From Sphingobacteriaceae bacterium UBA2059 (GTDB lineage: Bacteria; Bacteroidota; Bacteroidia; Sphingobacteriales; Sphingobacteriaceae): DNA of 64,000 bases. Every line of letters begins with the position of its first letter. The stretch's first letter is position 1. A program made the position numbers and the translations under genes. The stretch is taken from contig DDAL01000003.1 of NCBI GenBank assembly GCA_002332615.1, positions 1-64,000 of the forward strand. Direction: 5' to 3'. Below, piece after piece: positions 52,813 through 62,771 of this stretch. Under the pieces are notes generated by a model, which did not search any database, was not told where the DNA came from, and saw only the letters and a program-made list of their open reading frames with translations.

Positions 52813-55800
52813 CTACTTAGCCGCTGGCTGCGCTTTAACCGAACTGGTATCTTTTTTTACCACACGTATAGTCCTTGGGGTGCCAATAGCCCCCCCGGGG
52901 GCTGTATATATCCGGCGGTGCTGCCCCGATTCTTCCTTTTGCTTAAAGCGCAGCATGGATTTAAAAAATTCGCCAAACGTTTCAAACTCTTTGCGGTAAA
53001 CCAGACCAAAGGCACTTATGTACTCCTGGTCAGGATTTAAAAAGTTGCGGTTATTGAGCCTGTTCGAAAGGCGGGCCGTAAGGCTTCCGTCTTTGCGTAT
53101 AAGGTACTGCATTTCCAGATCGCGGGCTATTGAATTGCCCACAATATTAAAATCATTCAGCTGCGAGCGCCTGTCTGTAAAACCTCCGCTAAGTATCAGT
53201 CGATCATTCCAAAGGCGAAGAGATGCACTGGCCTCATTAAGCGAGCGTACATTTATATCGACAAAGTTGAGGTTAAGCGCCTGCGTAAGGATATTATTCA
53301 GCTGATTAAAAAACAGCTCGGTACCGGCACTAACCAGCGTGGAGTTAACAGCTTCTATATTTACCAGGCCTGTATTGGGTGCAAAAGAGCGGCGCACAAT
53401 AAGGCTCAGGGCCTGCGTATTTTTATTATTGACATCGCTGAAATAGCTTTGAAACTCATCTTTTAAATAGGTGTCGTTCGGGAAGTTAATGTCAAAGGCA
53501 ATCTCCGGCTGGGTCAGGTTGCCGCTAAGGTTCATCACCGCCTCAGATAGTACCCGGCCCTCCTGCGGCGCCCTGCCCGAGGCAAGGTAAAGGGGCCTTA
53601 AGTCGGTACGCAGGGCATATACCGCCCGTATATTGATTTGAGCGTCGCCCGGATCGCCCGTCCAGCGCACCGAGCCACCCTCGTTCAGGTCAAATATCTT
53701 GTTTATAAAATCCTGAGCAGTAAACTGAAACTTGCCGCTGCTTAGCTGGTAGTCGCCAAACATCTGAAAATCGCCCTGGCCGTTTATTTTAAGGTTAAGC
53801 GCCGCATTGCCGCGTCCGTTTAGAATACCCAGATCGGTGATGATGTTCATCTGCGTTTTTTCATCAACCGTAAGGTCAAAGTCCATTTGAATACCCTTAA
53901 GGAAGGACACATGCTTATGCTGAAAAATTGAATCTTTGGATACAAACTCGATATAATCGTTCTCGCCGGTGCGTTCGGAAGAATTGAGAGGAAGATTAAA
54001 CACCGTGCCCTCGTCGGCATGGGCTTTGATGTATATCTTCATATCATCCGTATAACCCTTAAATACAAAGCTCCCGGTGGCAAAGGCCGTACCGTAATAG
54101 TCGGGATTGTCCTTAAGGGTGGTATTAAGCGCCATGAAGTTATCGGCCCGCACCACAACGTCTATGTAAGGGTTAACAGGATTGGTAAGGTTAACCGATC
54201 CACGGGCAATGCCCCTGTTGCCATTTATATCCTTAAGCTCCAGTGCATCGATTTGCACAATGCTGTTGTGTATACTTACCTCATTAGAAAGTGTATAATG
54301 GGTTTTAAGGTAATTGACAGTGAGGCCGGCATTTTTAAACGAAACAATGCCGTTTATAGAAGGATCGAGTACGTTGCCGCTTATATTCAGATCAGCAGAA
54401 ACCTTGCCGCTAAGGTCAGATACCAGGCTGCGCACAGCGGGTTCAAACACAATAAGCTCATTATCATCCATGTGCAGGTTGAGGTCGAGTGTATTGTTTG
54501 CTGCATCGGCATTGTAAGTACCCGCCAGGTTAAGCGTTTCTTTGCCGTCTTTAAGCAGGGCAGCCTCTACATTGATGAGCTTGGTTTTATTATCAAAGTC
54601 GGCCGCCATCTGAAGGTTGCCTACCCGGGTATTGTTCATTATCACGGAGTCGGCCCTAAGGGCAGCCTCAATTTTAGGTTTTTGAGTAATAGAGAACAGG
54701 CTGACATTTCCATTAAGCACACCCGACATATTAACGCCAGCCGCCCGGGTAAGCGAGTTAAAAGTGGCCAGCTGGAAGTTTTTAAAATCTACCTCAAGCC
54801 GGTCCTTCGGGTTGCCGGACACCATACCATTTATGCTCAGTATCTGGTTGTTTCTCGAAAGCTCAAAATCGCGCACAATTACATGGCCGTTATCAAAGCG
54901 CAGCTGAACTTTTTCGGGTATGCGCCATACTTCGTTGTTAATAACAATGTCCGAAGGCAGCAGGCTCAGCCTGGCAAGAGTATCAGTGCCGAATTCGATC
55001 AGTCCGTTTAAATCCAGCTGGTTGGTAGCGTCTTTATCCGAAAGTTTTACGTTGAGCGACAAGCTGTCATTGCGCAGGATATTGGCAATGTTAATATTCT
55101 TGATGTACAGGCTGTCGGTAATGTCAATACGGTCGGCGGTTAAAAACAGGTCAAGGGTTTGCCTGCCTGTCGATTCGTCAATGATAACGTTGTTAAACTT
55201 AAGCTTGCCGTAGTGTATCAGCGGACTGGAACCATTGAGTGTGGCAATGCTGTCGGCCGAGTTAAAGCGGCCGTAAAAAATAGCGCCTTGGGGTATTCTG
55301 AGCTGCGGAACAAGCAGCAGCCGTAGCGGCTCAAAATCTTTTATGTTGATATACAAGCTAAAATCTTGGGCGCCCGGCCTCACGATGCGTGCTTTGAGCG
55401 AAGGAATGTAATTTTTAGCCAGAGTTTTGAAATAGGAGGGAATGGTATTGAGGTCGTACTGCCCCTTGAGGTTGGCATCCAGTATGTCCGACTGGACAGA
55501 CAGTACCCTGTTAACCCCGGAGCCGGAGGCCAGCAGGCTTACCGCGTTTACTACCAGAGAGGTGTCGGGGCTGGTCATGCGGAAATGCTTCAGATCGAGC
55601 CTGCCCTGTATGTTATTAATGTCTGTTCCGCTGATAGTACTTGCAAGGTCGGCATCTATCTGGAGAGTATCTTTGGTAAGGTGCAGTTTGTGCAGATTGG
55701 CCTTTTTTACCGAAGCCTGAAAATCGAAACGCGGCCTTTTAGAGTCCATGTTTACACTTCCGTCGAAAGCAAGCTTTACGTTAGGATCCTGTATGCCTAT

Positions 55801-57300
55801 GTGCCCGTTAAACAGCGTGTTTACAAGCTGACCGTCTACGATTACGTTGGAGTACCGGTATCCTTTAAGGTCGAAGTAAGCAGCGTTGGCATAAATGTCT
55901 TCCTTTAAATTTCCCAGAGATATTCCGCTTCCGTTTACACGCGCTGTGAGGGTAGTGCGTCCCAGAGTATTTACATCTAAAAACCGGCCCAGATCGAAGT
56001 CCTGAGCTCTTACAGTACCACTATAAGAATAATTACTTTTAAGGTTAAGATTTACATCGGGTGTAAGCTGGCCCAGGGAGGTTTTAAACGTGCCTTTTAC
56101 ATTAAAGTCTGTATAGAATCCCTTGAACCTGCCCTTGTAGTAAATAGTACCCAGGCGGCTGAGCATTTGGGGCAGCTCCAGATTGCCGGCCGTAATATGG
56201 TTAACGATATACTCAACATCTTTTTTATTGCTTACAAGCTGGCCGATGTTGAGGTCGAAAACAGTTTTATCTATGGCAGGAAGACCCTTTACATGAAAGT
56301 CGCCTTGTATCTGGCTCGCCTTGCCGGTAATAATGGAAAACTTCCGGGCCTTAAAGTCGCGCACATAACCACTTACTGAGCCGCTTAGCAAAAAGCTGCT
56401 GTTCATTTGATCAATGGCATCAGTAAAAAAAGAAATATCCTTGGAGTGTACACTCGACTTCTTAAGATTGCCCGCTATATACACCTTGTTTACAAAGTTG
56501 CTGAAATCGGCAAAGCTATTATACTTCATCAGTACATAATCCTTCACCACGCTTCGGTTGGTTTCCAAAAGAAGGTTTTTGTACTCCATCCGGTTGGTAT
56601 CAATAGTGGCATCGGTAGAGAGGTGCTTTACATGAAGGCCGCTCTTTTCTTTAAAGCTCATGCCCCGCACATCGGCCTTAAAGAGGTGATTTTTGACATC
56701 CAGGCCCAGGATGGTACTGCTCAGTTCGCTCAGGTAAACGTCGTCGAAATTAACGCCTCTAACAGTAGTATCGCGGTTGTCGCTTACATATTTAAAAGCA
56801 ATTTTATTAAGCTCGATCTTATCAATTGAAACAGTATAGGGCTTTTTGGAAGTTTCATCTTTGGGCACAGGTTTGCCCTTGTCAAAATAATTGAGGATAA
56901 ACTGCAAATTTGTTTTATTATCCTTATACTCCTTCAGATGAAAGATACCTCCATCCAGCCTTACGGTATTTACAGAAATAATGCGTTGCTTTATAGAAAG
57001 CAAATTGAGATCTACAGTAAAGCGGGGGGCATAAAGCAGAGTATCTTTTTCGAGGTCCTGCACATAGAGCTTTTCGAGCACCAAAGATTTGAAGGGCTTA
57101 AGGTACAAGCTCTCGATTTCAATGCGGGTATTGAGCTCCTTAGACAAATACCTGGCGGCGCGCTTAGCCACATAGGTTTGAACGCTTTTAAAGCGCAGGG
57201 AAAATACCAATGCCGAAGCAAGCACCAGCAGTACTGCAAACGTCCATAAAGCTATTTTAAGTACTTTTTTAATAGTTTTGTGCTTTAAACTAATTATCAC
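52813..57300 (-). CDS. tamB: TamB family translocation/assembly protein
   Basis: 1495 residues from a GTG start. N-terminal signal anchor (about 14-36: ALWTFAVLLVLASALVFSL), then a very long run of AsmA/TamB-type beta strands that would form a hydrophobic groove spanning the periplasm, and a C-terminal TamB domain (about 1000-1495: GNAALNLKINGQGDFQMFGD, LSSGKFQFTAQDFINK, LRTDLRPLYLAS). The family moves phospholipids to the outer membrane and assists insertion of outer-membrane proteins. There is no tamA next to it, as usual in Bacteroidota. Divergent from tsaD with a 17-base gap. Confidence 0.95.
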   Translation of the reverse strand: MIISLKHKTIKKVLKIALWTFAVLLVLASALVFSLRFKSVQTYVAKRAARYLSKELNTRIEIESLYLKPFKSLVLEKLYVQDLEKDTLLYAPRFTVDLNLLSIKQRIISVNTVRLDGGIFHLKEYKDNKTNLQFILNYFDKGKPVPKDETSKKPYTVSIDKIELNKIAFKYVSDNRDTTVRGVNFDDVYLSELSSTILGLDVKNHLFKADVRGMSFKEKSGLHVKHLSTDATIDTNRMEYKNLLLETNRSVVKDYVLMKYNSFADFSNFVNKVYIAGNLKKSSVHSKDISFFTDAIDQMNSSFLLSGSVSGYVRDFKARKFSIITGKASQIQGDFHVKGLPAIDKTVFDLNIGQLVSNKKDVEYIVNHITAGNLELPQMLSRLGTIYYKGRFKGFYTDFNVKGTFKTSLGQLTPDVNLNLKSNYSYSGTVRAQDFDLGRFLDVNTLGRTTLTARVNGSGISLGNLKEDIYANAAYFDLKGYRYSNVIVDGQLVNTLFNGHIGIQDPNVKLAFDGSVNMDSKRPRFDFQASVKKANLHKLHLTKDTLQIDADLASTISGTDINNIQGRLDLKHFRMTSPDTSLVVNAVSLLASGSGVNRVLSVQSDILDANLKGQYDLNTIPSYFKTLAKNYIPSLKARIVRPGAQDFSLYINIKDFEPLRLLLVPQLRIPQGAIFYGRFNSADSIATLNGSSPLIHYGKLKFNNVIIDESTGRQTLDLFLTADRIDITDSLYIKNINIANILRNDSLSLNVKLSDKDATNQLDLNGLIEFGTDTLARLSLLPSDIVINNEVWRIPEKVQLRFDNGHVIVRDFELSRNNQILSINGMVSGNPKDRLEVDFKNFQLATFNSLTRAAGVNMSGVLNGNVSLFSITQKPKIEAALRADSVIMNNTRVGNLQMAADFDNKTKLINVEAALLKDGKETLNLAGTYNADAANNTLDLNLHMDDNELIVFEPAVRSLVSDLSGKVSADLNISGNVLDPSINGIVSFKNAGLTVNYLKTHYTLSNEVSIHNSIVQIDALELKDINGNRGIARGSVNLTNPVNPYIDVVVRADNFMALNTTLKDNPDYYGTAFATGSFVFKGYTDDMKIYIKAHADEGTVFNLPLNSSERTGENDYIEFVSKDSIFQHKHVSFLKGIQMDFDLTVDEKTQMNIITDLGILNGRGNAALNLKINGQGDFQMFGDYQLSSGKFQFTAQDFINKIFDLNEGGSVRWTGDPGDAQINIRAVYALRTDLRPLYLASGRAPQEGRVLSEAVMNLSGNLTQPEIAFDINFPNDTYLKDEFQSYFSDVNNKNTQALSLIVRRSFAPNTGLVNIEAVNSTLVSAGTELFFNQLNNILTQALNLNFVDINVRSLNEASASLRLWNDRLILSGGFTDRRSQLNDFNIVGNSIARDLEMQYLIRKDGSLTARLSNRLNNRNFLNPDQEYISAFGLVYRKEFETFGEFFKSMLRFKQKEESGQHRRIYTAPGGAIGTPRTIRVVKKDTSSVKAQPAAK

Positions 57301-57317
57301 TCATAAATATTACAGCT

Positions 57318-58319
57318 TTGGCCACTATTCTTGCTATCGAATCTTCATGCGACGAAACTTCTGCATCTGTATGTTGCAACGGTAAAATACTGTCCAACGT
57401 TATAGCTACACAAGCAATACATCAAAAATACGGCGGCGTAGTGCCCGAGCTTGCTTCCCGTGCTCATCAGCAAAACATTATACCCGTTGTGCAGGAGGCA
57501 ATTGCAACTGCGAAAATACATAAAAAAGACATTAATGCAGTTGCTTTTACAAGAGGCCCGGGGCTTTTAGGTGCATTATTGGTAGGAACATCATTTGCAA
57601 AGGCTTTTGCCCTTGCCAACGATTTGCCTTTGATCGATGTAAACCACATGCATGCCCACGTTCTGGCTCATTTTATAGACGATCCGAAGCCCTCTTTTCC
57701 GTTTCTATGCTTAACAGTGTCCGGGGGGCACACTCAGATTGTACTTGTTAAAAGCCACTCGGACCTGCAGATCATTGGCCAGACTAGCGATGACGCTGCC
57801 GGTGAAGCATTTGACAAAACCGCCAAAATACTGGGGCTTCCTTACCCGGGCGGTCCGCTTATTGACAAGTATGCACAGCAGGGAAACCCGCAGGCATTTT
57901 CATTTCCGGAGCCTAAGGTGCCGGGCCTGGATTTTAGCTTTAGCGGCCTTAAAACATCCATCTTGTATTTTGTGCGCGACAGGCAAAAGGAAGATCCCTA
58001 CTTTTTGCAGAACAACATAGCCGATATTTGTGCATCGGTGCAGCACCGCATCATTACCATCTTGCTCAATAAGCTCAAGCTCGCCTCCAGGCAGTATAAC
58101 ATTAAAGACATAGCCATAGCCGGGGGCGTTTCGGCCAACTCGGGGCTGCGCAGCATGCTTACCAGCGAAGCGGTAAAAGAAGGCTGGCAAACTTTTATAC
58201 CTGCTTTTCAGTACTGTACAGACAATGCGGGCATGATAGCTATAGCCGGTTATTATAAGTATATGAACAATGATTTTGCCGGGCAGGATGTTGCGCCCGA
58301 TCCGCGTATTCCTTTTTAA
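57318..58319 (+). CDS. tsaD: tRNA N6-threonylcarbamoyladenosine transferase TsaD
   Basis: 333 residues from a TTG start (MATILAIESSCDETSASV); no ATG lies in the 17-base gap and the reading frame upstream reaches a stop at 57291. Transfers threonylcarbamoyl to A37 of ANN-decoding tRNAs with TsaB/TsaE. Motifs: LAIESSCDETS, metal site HMHAHVLAHF, TVSGGHTQ, DDAAGEAFDK and the C-terminal Asp in YCTDNAGMIA. The phosphate-binding GGVSANSGLR is present. Essential in most bacteria. Confidence 0.96.
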   Translation: MATILAIESSCDETSASVCCNGKILSNVIATQAIHQKYGGVVPELASRAHQQNIIPVVQEAIATAKIHKKDINAVAFTRGPGLLGALLVGTSFAKAFALANDLPLIDVNHMHAHVLAHFIDDPKPSFPFLCLTVSGGHTQIVLVKSHSDLQIIGQTSDDAAGEAFDKTAKILGLPYPGGPLIDKYAQQGNPQAFSFPEPKVPGLDFSFSGLKTSILYFVRDRQKEDPYFLQNNIADICASVQHRIITILLNKLKLASRQYNIKDIAIAGGVSANSGLRSMLTSEAVKEGWQTFIPAFQYCTDNAGMIAIAGYYKYMNNDFAGQDVAPDPRIPF

Positions 58320-58660
58320 TAACACTGCTAAACCGCCTTGCCTTTTGCTTGTACCAGGCAAGGGATGCACCCGTACTGTACCCATGATTTATCCATGATG
58401 TACCCATGTTTTTTACAGGATTCATTACGGCCGCATAGCGGCTTGGGTAAGCAAGCATCTCGTACCGTTCAGGCTCTGCAGCCGCTCCGCTTACCTGCAA
58501 ATACTCAGCTTTCGCGACTGGCTTTTTTGGCTGGGCGAAGGCTATGGTTTTAAGCCTGCAGCCGGGGCCTGTGCCGGCACGTATTGCATTTTTATAAATC
58601 TGTGTTAATCTGCTTCTTCTTTTCTATTATCTTTAATTTTCTTTAAAGAGGGGTGATACG
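58320..58660. other. Intergenic region between tsaD and dnaE
   Basis: 341 bases without a gene. It holds three imperfect 11-base repeats (58379-58411) and a short GCCGC...GCGGC hairpin at 58430-58442, without a U-run. Near 58601-58636 there is an AT-rich run that may contain the dnaE promoter (TATCTTTA). No other element is recognised. Confidence 0.55.
58379..58411 (+). repeat. Three imperfect 11-base tandem repeats
   Basis: TACCCATGATT, TATCCATGATG and TACCCATGTTT follow each other without gaps between tsaD and dnaE. Short and degenerate; no known function. Confidence 0.5.
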
Positions 58661-61600
58661 ATGCCGGAATTTTCTCATTTACACGTACATACGCAGTTTT
58701 CTTTGCTTGATGGCGCTGCTGATATTTCTAAACTTTACAAAAAAGCTGCCGCCGATGGCATGAAGGCACTGGCCATAACCGACCATGGAAACATGTTTGG
58801 AGTGTTTAAATTTGTGGCCGAGGCGGGTAAGCATAATATCAAACCCATTGTAGGTTGCGAGTTTTATGTGGTGGAAGACCGCCATAAGAAGCAGTTTACC
58901 AAAGAAAATCGCGACGTGCGTTACCACCAGCTTATGCTGGCTAAAAATGCCGAGGGTTACCGAAACCTGGTAAAACTGTGCTCGCTGGGCTATATGGAGG
59001 GTTTGTACAGCAAATGGCCCCGTATTGATAAAGAGCTTATACTAAAATATCATAAGGGGCTGATAGCCACCAGCTGCTGTATAGGCGCCTCGGTACCTCA
59101 GGCGATTTTAAAGAAGGGCGAGGCCGAGGCCGAGCAGGAGCTTAAGTGGTGGCTGGATGTTTTTGGAGACGACTTTTATATTGAACTGCAAAGACATAAT
59201 ATACCCGAGCAGCTTATTATAAACGAAACGCTGTTAAAGTTTGCTAAAAAGCATAACGTAAAGGTAATTTGCTCCAACGACTCTCATTACGTAGACCAGC
59301 AGGACTCAAACGCTCACGACATTTTGCTGTGTGTTAATACCGGCGATGTGCAGAGCACACCCATAGCTACAGATGAGGAAGGAGGCAAAGGGTATCGTTT
59401 TGGTTTTCCCAATGATCAGTTTTATTTTAAAACTCAGGAAGAAATGGCCAGGCTGTTTCATGATGTGCCGGAGTCGCTCGATAATACCAATGAAATTGTC
59501 GATAAGATAGATCATCTGAAGCTGAAACGTGACATTATGCTTCCTAACTTTCCTATTCCCGCGGAGTTTAAGGTTCATGCGGACGATACCATGAACCAGT
59601 GGGAGTACTTGCGGCACCTTACCATGAAAGGCGCGCGCGAGCGCTACAGCGAACTTACGCCCGAAGTGCAGGAACGCATTGACTTTGAGCTTAATACTAT
59701 TAAGCTAATGGGCTTTGCAGGGTATTTTTTAATCGTGTCCGACTTTATTGAGGCGGGCAGGAACCTGGGCGTGTTCATCGGGCCGGGGCGCGGATCGGCA
59801 GCCGGATCTGTGGTGGCTTATTGTACCGGCATAACCAGCATAGACCCTATAAAATATAACCTGCTGTTTGAGCGTTTCCTCAATCCGGACCGCAAGTCCA
59901 TGCCCGATATTGATACGGACTTTGACGATGACGGCCGTCAGAAAGTAATTGACTATGTGGTGGATAAGTATGGAAAGAACCAGGTAGCCCAAATCATTAC
60001 CTATGGTTCTATGGCCGCCCGCACCAGTATACAGGATGTGGCAAGGGTGCTCAACGTGCCCCTGCCCGAGGTGGTGGCCCTCAAAAAGCTAGTCCCCGAA
60101 ACTCTGGGCATTACCCTTAAGCAGGCTATTGCCTCGGTGCCCGAGCTTCAGCAAATTAGTAAAGGGAATGATTTGAGGGCCGAGGTATTGCGTGAGGCCG
60201 AAAAGCTGGAAGGCTCTATACGCAATACAGGCATACATGCCGCCGGTGTTATTATTGCCCCCGAAGATATTACCAATATACTGCCGGTGGCAACCGCCAA
60301 AGATTCCGACCTGCTGGTTACCCAGTTTGACGGCAGGGTTATTGAAGATGCCGGCGTTATAAAAATGGACTTTCTGGGCCTTAAAACCTTGTCTATCTTA
60401 AAGGATGCATTAAGGCTGATTAAGCAGAACCACGGGCTGGAGCTTGATATCGATACCATTCCGCTGGATGACCAGAAAACCTTTGAGCTTTACCAGCGGG
60501 GCGACACCAATGGTACCTTTCAGTTTGAAAGTGATGGCATGCAGATGTACCTGCGGGAGCTGAAGCCGGATAAGTTTGAGGATTTAATTGCAATGAACGC
60601 TTTGTACAGGCCGGGCCCCATTGACTATATTCCCGCTTTTATTGCACGCAAGCATGGCCGCCAGGAGGTGAGTTATGATTTGCCGGATATGGAGGAGTAC
60701 CTGGCCGATACCTACGGTATTACGGTATACCAGGAACAGGTGATGCTTCTGTCGCAAAAGCTGGCCAGCTTTACCAAAGGCGATGCCGATGTACTGCGTA
60801 AGGCTATGGGTAAGAAGGATCGTAAAACGCTTGATAAGCTTAAGCCTCAGTTTATTGAAAATGCCAGTAAAAATGGGCACGATGCTGTTAAGCTTCAAAA
60901 AATATGGACCGACTGGGAAGCCTTTGCTTCGTATGCCTTTAATAAATCGCACTCTACCTGTTATGCTTTTGTTGCTTACCAGACTGCTTATTTAAAGGCG
61001 CATTACCCGTCGGAGTACATGTCGGCCGTATTGAACAACCAGAATAATATTGAAAAGATATCTTTCTTTATGGAGGAGTGCCAGCGCATGGGAATACCCG
61101 TGCTCGGGCCGGATATCAATGAGTCGCTGCTTAGCTTTGCACCCAACAAAAAAGGCGAAATACGCTTTGGCATGTCGGGCATTAAGGGCATTGGCGATAA
61201 GGCGGTAGAAAGCATTATTGAAGAGCGTGAAAAAGCGGGCCCCTTTAAAGACGTGTTTGACTTTGCAAGGCGCGCCAACTCGCGCACCGTTAATAAAAAG
61301 GTTTATGAAAACATGGTTTACAGCGGTGCCTTTGACTGCTTTGGCTACAGCAGGGCGCAATACTTTGATAAACCCGAACACTCCATGCTCAATAATATTG
61401 AGCGCCTCATTAAATACAATAACGACTATAATGCCAGTTTAAATTCTTCGCAGGCTTCGCTTTTTGGAGGCACCTCTGACGCGCATATTCCCGAACCTCA
61501 GTTACTGGCCTGCCCGGAGTGGAACCTTATTGAGCGCTTAAAGTATGAAAAGGAAATGATAGGCATCTATCTTACCGGCCACCCGCTGGATAACTATCGC

Positions 61601-62230
61601 TTTGAGATGAGCAACTTTTGCTCTCATAAAGTTAAAGATGTGCTGCTTTGCCATAAGGTGAAAGAAAATACTGCTACCGACGAGGAGCTGCTACTGTTTA
61701 ATATGGTTAAAGCCCGCGAGCTTACAATAGGCGGAATGGTTACTTCGGTACAGCACCGCACTACCAAGAACGGGAAACCCTTTGGCTCCTTTGTTTTTGA
61801 AGATTACAGCAACTCCTGCGAGTTTGTGCTTTTTGGAGAAGACTATATAAGGTTTAAGATGTACCTTACCGATGGCTACTTTTTGCATTTGAAGGGTAGG
61901 CTTGTTGAACGATTTAAACAAAAGGATAACTGGGAGTTTAAAATTAACAGCATCTGCCTGTTATCCGACCTGCGCGATAAGCTGACCAAATGTCTTACCA
62001 TACAGCTCGATCTGGATGATGTAACTACGGGTTTGCTGAATGATATTGACTCGCTGGTGCGGCAAAACGTCAAGGAATACAGCAAAAGAAATTGCTCGCT
62101 GAGATTTTTGCTTCGCGATGGCGAAGATGACATTTCGGTAGATATGTCATCAAAAAGCGTTCGTATTTTCCCTGCAAATGAGTTTATGGAAGAAATGCGG
62201 AGCCGAAACATTGTGTTTAGAGTAAATTGA
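58661..62230 (+). CDS. dnaE: DNA polymerase III alpha subunit
   Basis: 1189 residues. Main replicative polymerase. N-terminal PHP domain (about 1-280: FSHLHVHTQFSLLDG, ITDHGNMFGVF), then the C-family palm with the catalytic Asp residues in MPDIDTDFDDDGRQ and KMDFLGLKTL. The GRGSAAGSVVAYCTGI and ATSYAFNKSH-type fingers motif (FASYAFNKSHSTCYAFVAYQ) are present, as are the helix-hairpin-helix (GIKGIGDKAV) and the OB fold near the end (about 1000-1100: LTIGGMVTSVQHRTTKNGKP). The PHP metal site is partly changed, as in most DnaE. Single gene; thioredoxin follows. Confidence 0.97.
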   Translation: MPEFSHLHVHTQFSLLDGAADISKLYKKAAADGMKALAITDHGNMFGVFKFVAEAGKHNIKPIVGCEFYVVEDRHKKQFTKENRDVRYHQLMLAKNAEGYRNLVKLCSLGYMEGLYSKWPRIDKELILKYHKGLIATSCCIGASVPQAILKKGEAEAEQELKWWLDVFGDDFYIELQRHNIPEQLIINETLLKFAKKHNVKVICSNDSHYVDQQDSNAHDILLCVNTGDVQSTPIATDEEGGKGYRFGFPNDQFYFKTQEEMARLFHDVPESLDNTNEIVDKIDHLKLKRDIMLPNFPIPAEFKVHADDTMNQWEYLRHLTMKGARERYSELTPEVQERIDFELNTIKLMGFAGYFLIVSDFIEAGRNLGVFIGPGRGSAAGSVVAYCTGITSIDPIKYNLLFERFLNPDRKSMPDIDTDFDDDGRQKVIDYVVDKYGKNQVAQIITYGSMAARTSIQDVARVLNVPLPEVVALKKLVPETLGITLKQAIASVPELQQISKGNDLRAEVLREAEKLEGSIRNTGIHAAGVIIAPEDITNILPVATAKDSDLLVTQFDGRVIEDAGVIKMDFLGLKTLSILKDALRLIKQNHGLELDIDTIPLDDQKTFELYQRGDTNGTFQFESDGMQMYLRELKPDKFEDLIAMNALYRPGPIDYIPAFIARKHGRQEVSYDLPDMEEYLADTYGITVYQEQVMLLSQKLASFTKGDADVLRKAMGKKDRKTLDKLKPQFIENASKNGHDAVKLQKIWTDWEAFASYAFNKSHSTCYAFVAYQTAYLKAHYPSEYMSAVLNNQNNIEKISFFMEECQRMGIPVLGPDINESLLSFAPNKKGEIRFGMSGIKGIGDKAVESIIEEREKAGPFKDVFDFARRANSRTVNKKVYENMVYSGAFDCFGYSRAQYFDKPEHSMLNNIERLIKYNNDYNASLNSSQASLFGGTSDAHIPEPQLLACPEWNLIERLKYEKEMIGIYLTGHPLDNYRFEMSNFCSHKVKDVLLCHKVKENTATDEELLLFNMVKARELTIGGMVTSVQHRTTKNGKPFGSFVFEDYSNSCEFVLFGEDYIRFKMYLTDGYFLHLKGRLVERFKQKDNWEFKINSICLLSDLRDKLTKCLTIQLDLDDVTTGLLNDIDSLVRQNVKEYSKRNCSLRFLLRDGEDDISVDMSSKSVRIFPANEFMEEMRSRNIVFRVN

Positions 62231-62312
62231 CAGCAGGAACATACAGGCTGTACTTTATGGTAAGGTTTTTGTATATTTAGTATTTATAAATTTTTAACTA
62301 AACAAATAAATA

Positions 62313-62630
62313 ATGGCTTTAGAAATAACAGATGCAAACTTTGAAGAAGTGGTAATGAAGGCTGATAAGCCTGTTTTAGTAGATTTTTGGGCAGAATGGT
62401 GTGGCCCTTGCCGCATGGTTGGCCCTGTAGTTGAAGAACTTGCTAAAGAATATGAAGGCAAAGCCATTATAGGCAAAGTGAACGTGGATAATAACCCGGG
62501 TATATCCATGAAGTTTGGTATACGTAATATTCCGGCTTTGTTGTTTTTTAAGAACGGCGAAATTGTTGATAAACAAATAGGTGCAGTGCCAAAGTCTGTA
62601 CTGGCAGACAAGTTGTCTAAGCAGTTTTAA
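62313..62630 (+). CDS. trxA: Thioredoxin
   Basis: 105 residues. Active site WAEWCGPCRMVGP with the CGPC pair (about residues 30-33), and the cis-Pro in IRNIPALLFF. It reduces disulfides in the cytoplasm. No signal peptide. Length and motifs are standard. Own transcript, with a terminator at 62635. Confidence 0.97.
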   Translation: MALEITDANFEEVVMKADKPVLVDFWAEWCGPCRMVGPVVEELAKEYEGKAIIGKVNVDNNPGISMKFGIRNIPALLFFKNGEIVDKQIGAVPKSVLADKLSKQF

Positions 62631-62634
62631 GTTT

Positions 62635-62658
62635 TATAGCCCCTTTTCAGGGGCTATA
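62635..62658 (+). terminator. Intrinsic terminator after trxA
   Basis: TATAGCCCCT and AGGGGCTATA form a 10-bp stem with a 4-base loop, followed by TCTTT. Confidence 0.85.
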
Positions 62659-62737
62659 TCTTTAAAGGGCTTACCCTGCTCACAAAGCCCGATGTATGGC
62701 TTTTTATTTTTTTTGCAAATAGATGAAATGCAGACGC

Positions 62738-62745
62738 TATTTTTG
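62738..62745 (+). promoter_or_regulatory. -7 promoter box (TATTTTTG) for the GH130 gene
   Basis: TATTTTTG, 26 bases before the start codon; a TTG at 62713-62715 lies 22 bases upstream, slightly long. Confidence 0.5.
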
Positions 62746-62771
62746 TCGGTCATTTCATAAAAGATTATCTA

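Noticed and set aside
54019..55011. Plus-strand open frame of 330 codons inside tamB
   Set aside because: It is antisense to tamB, shows no family features and its composition mirrors the beta-strand codons of tamB. Several shorter antisense frames in the same gene look alike.
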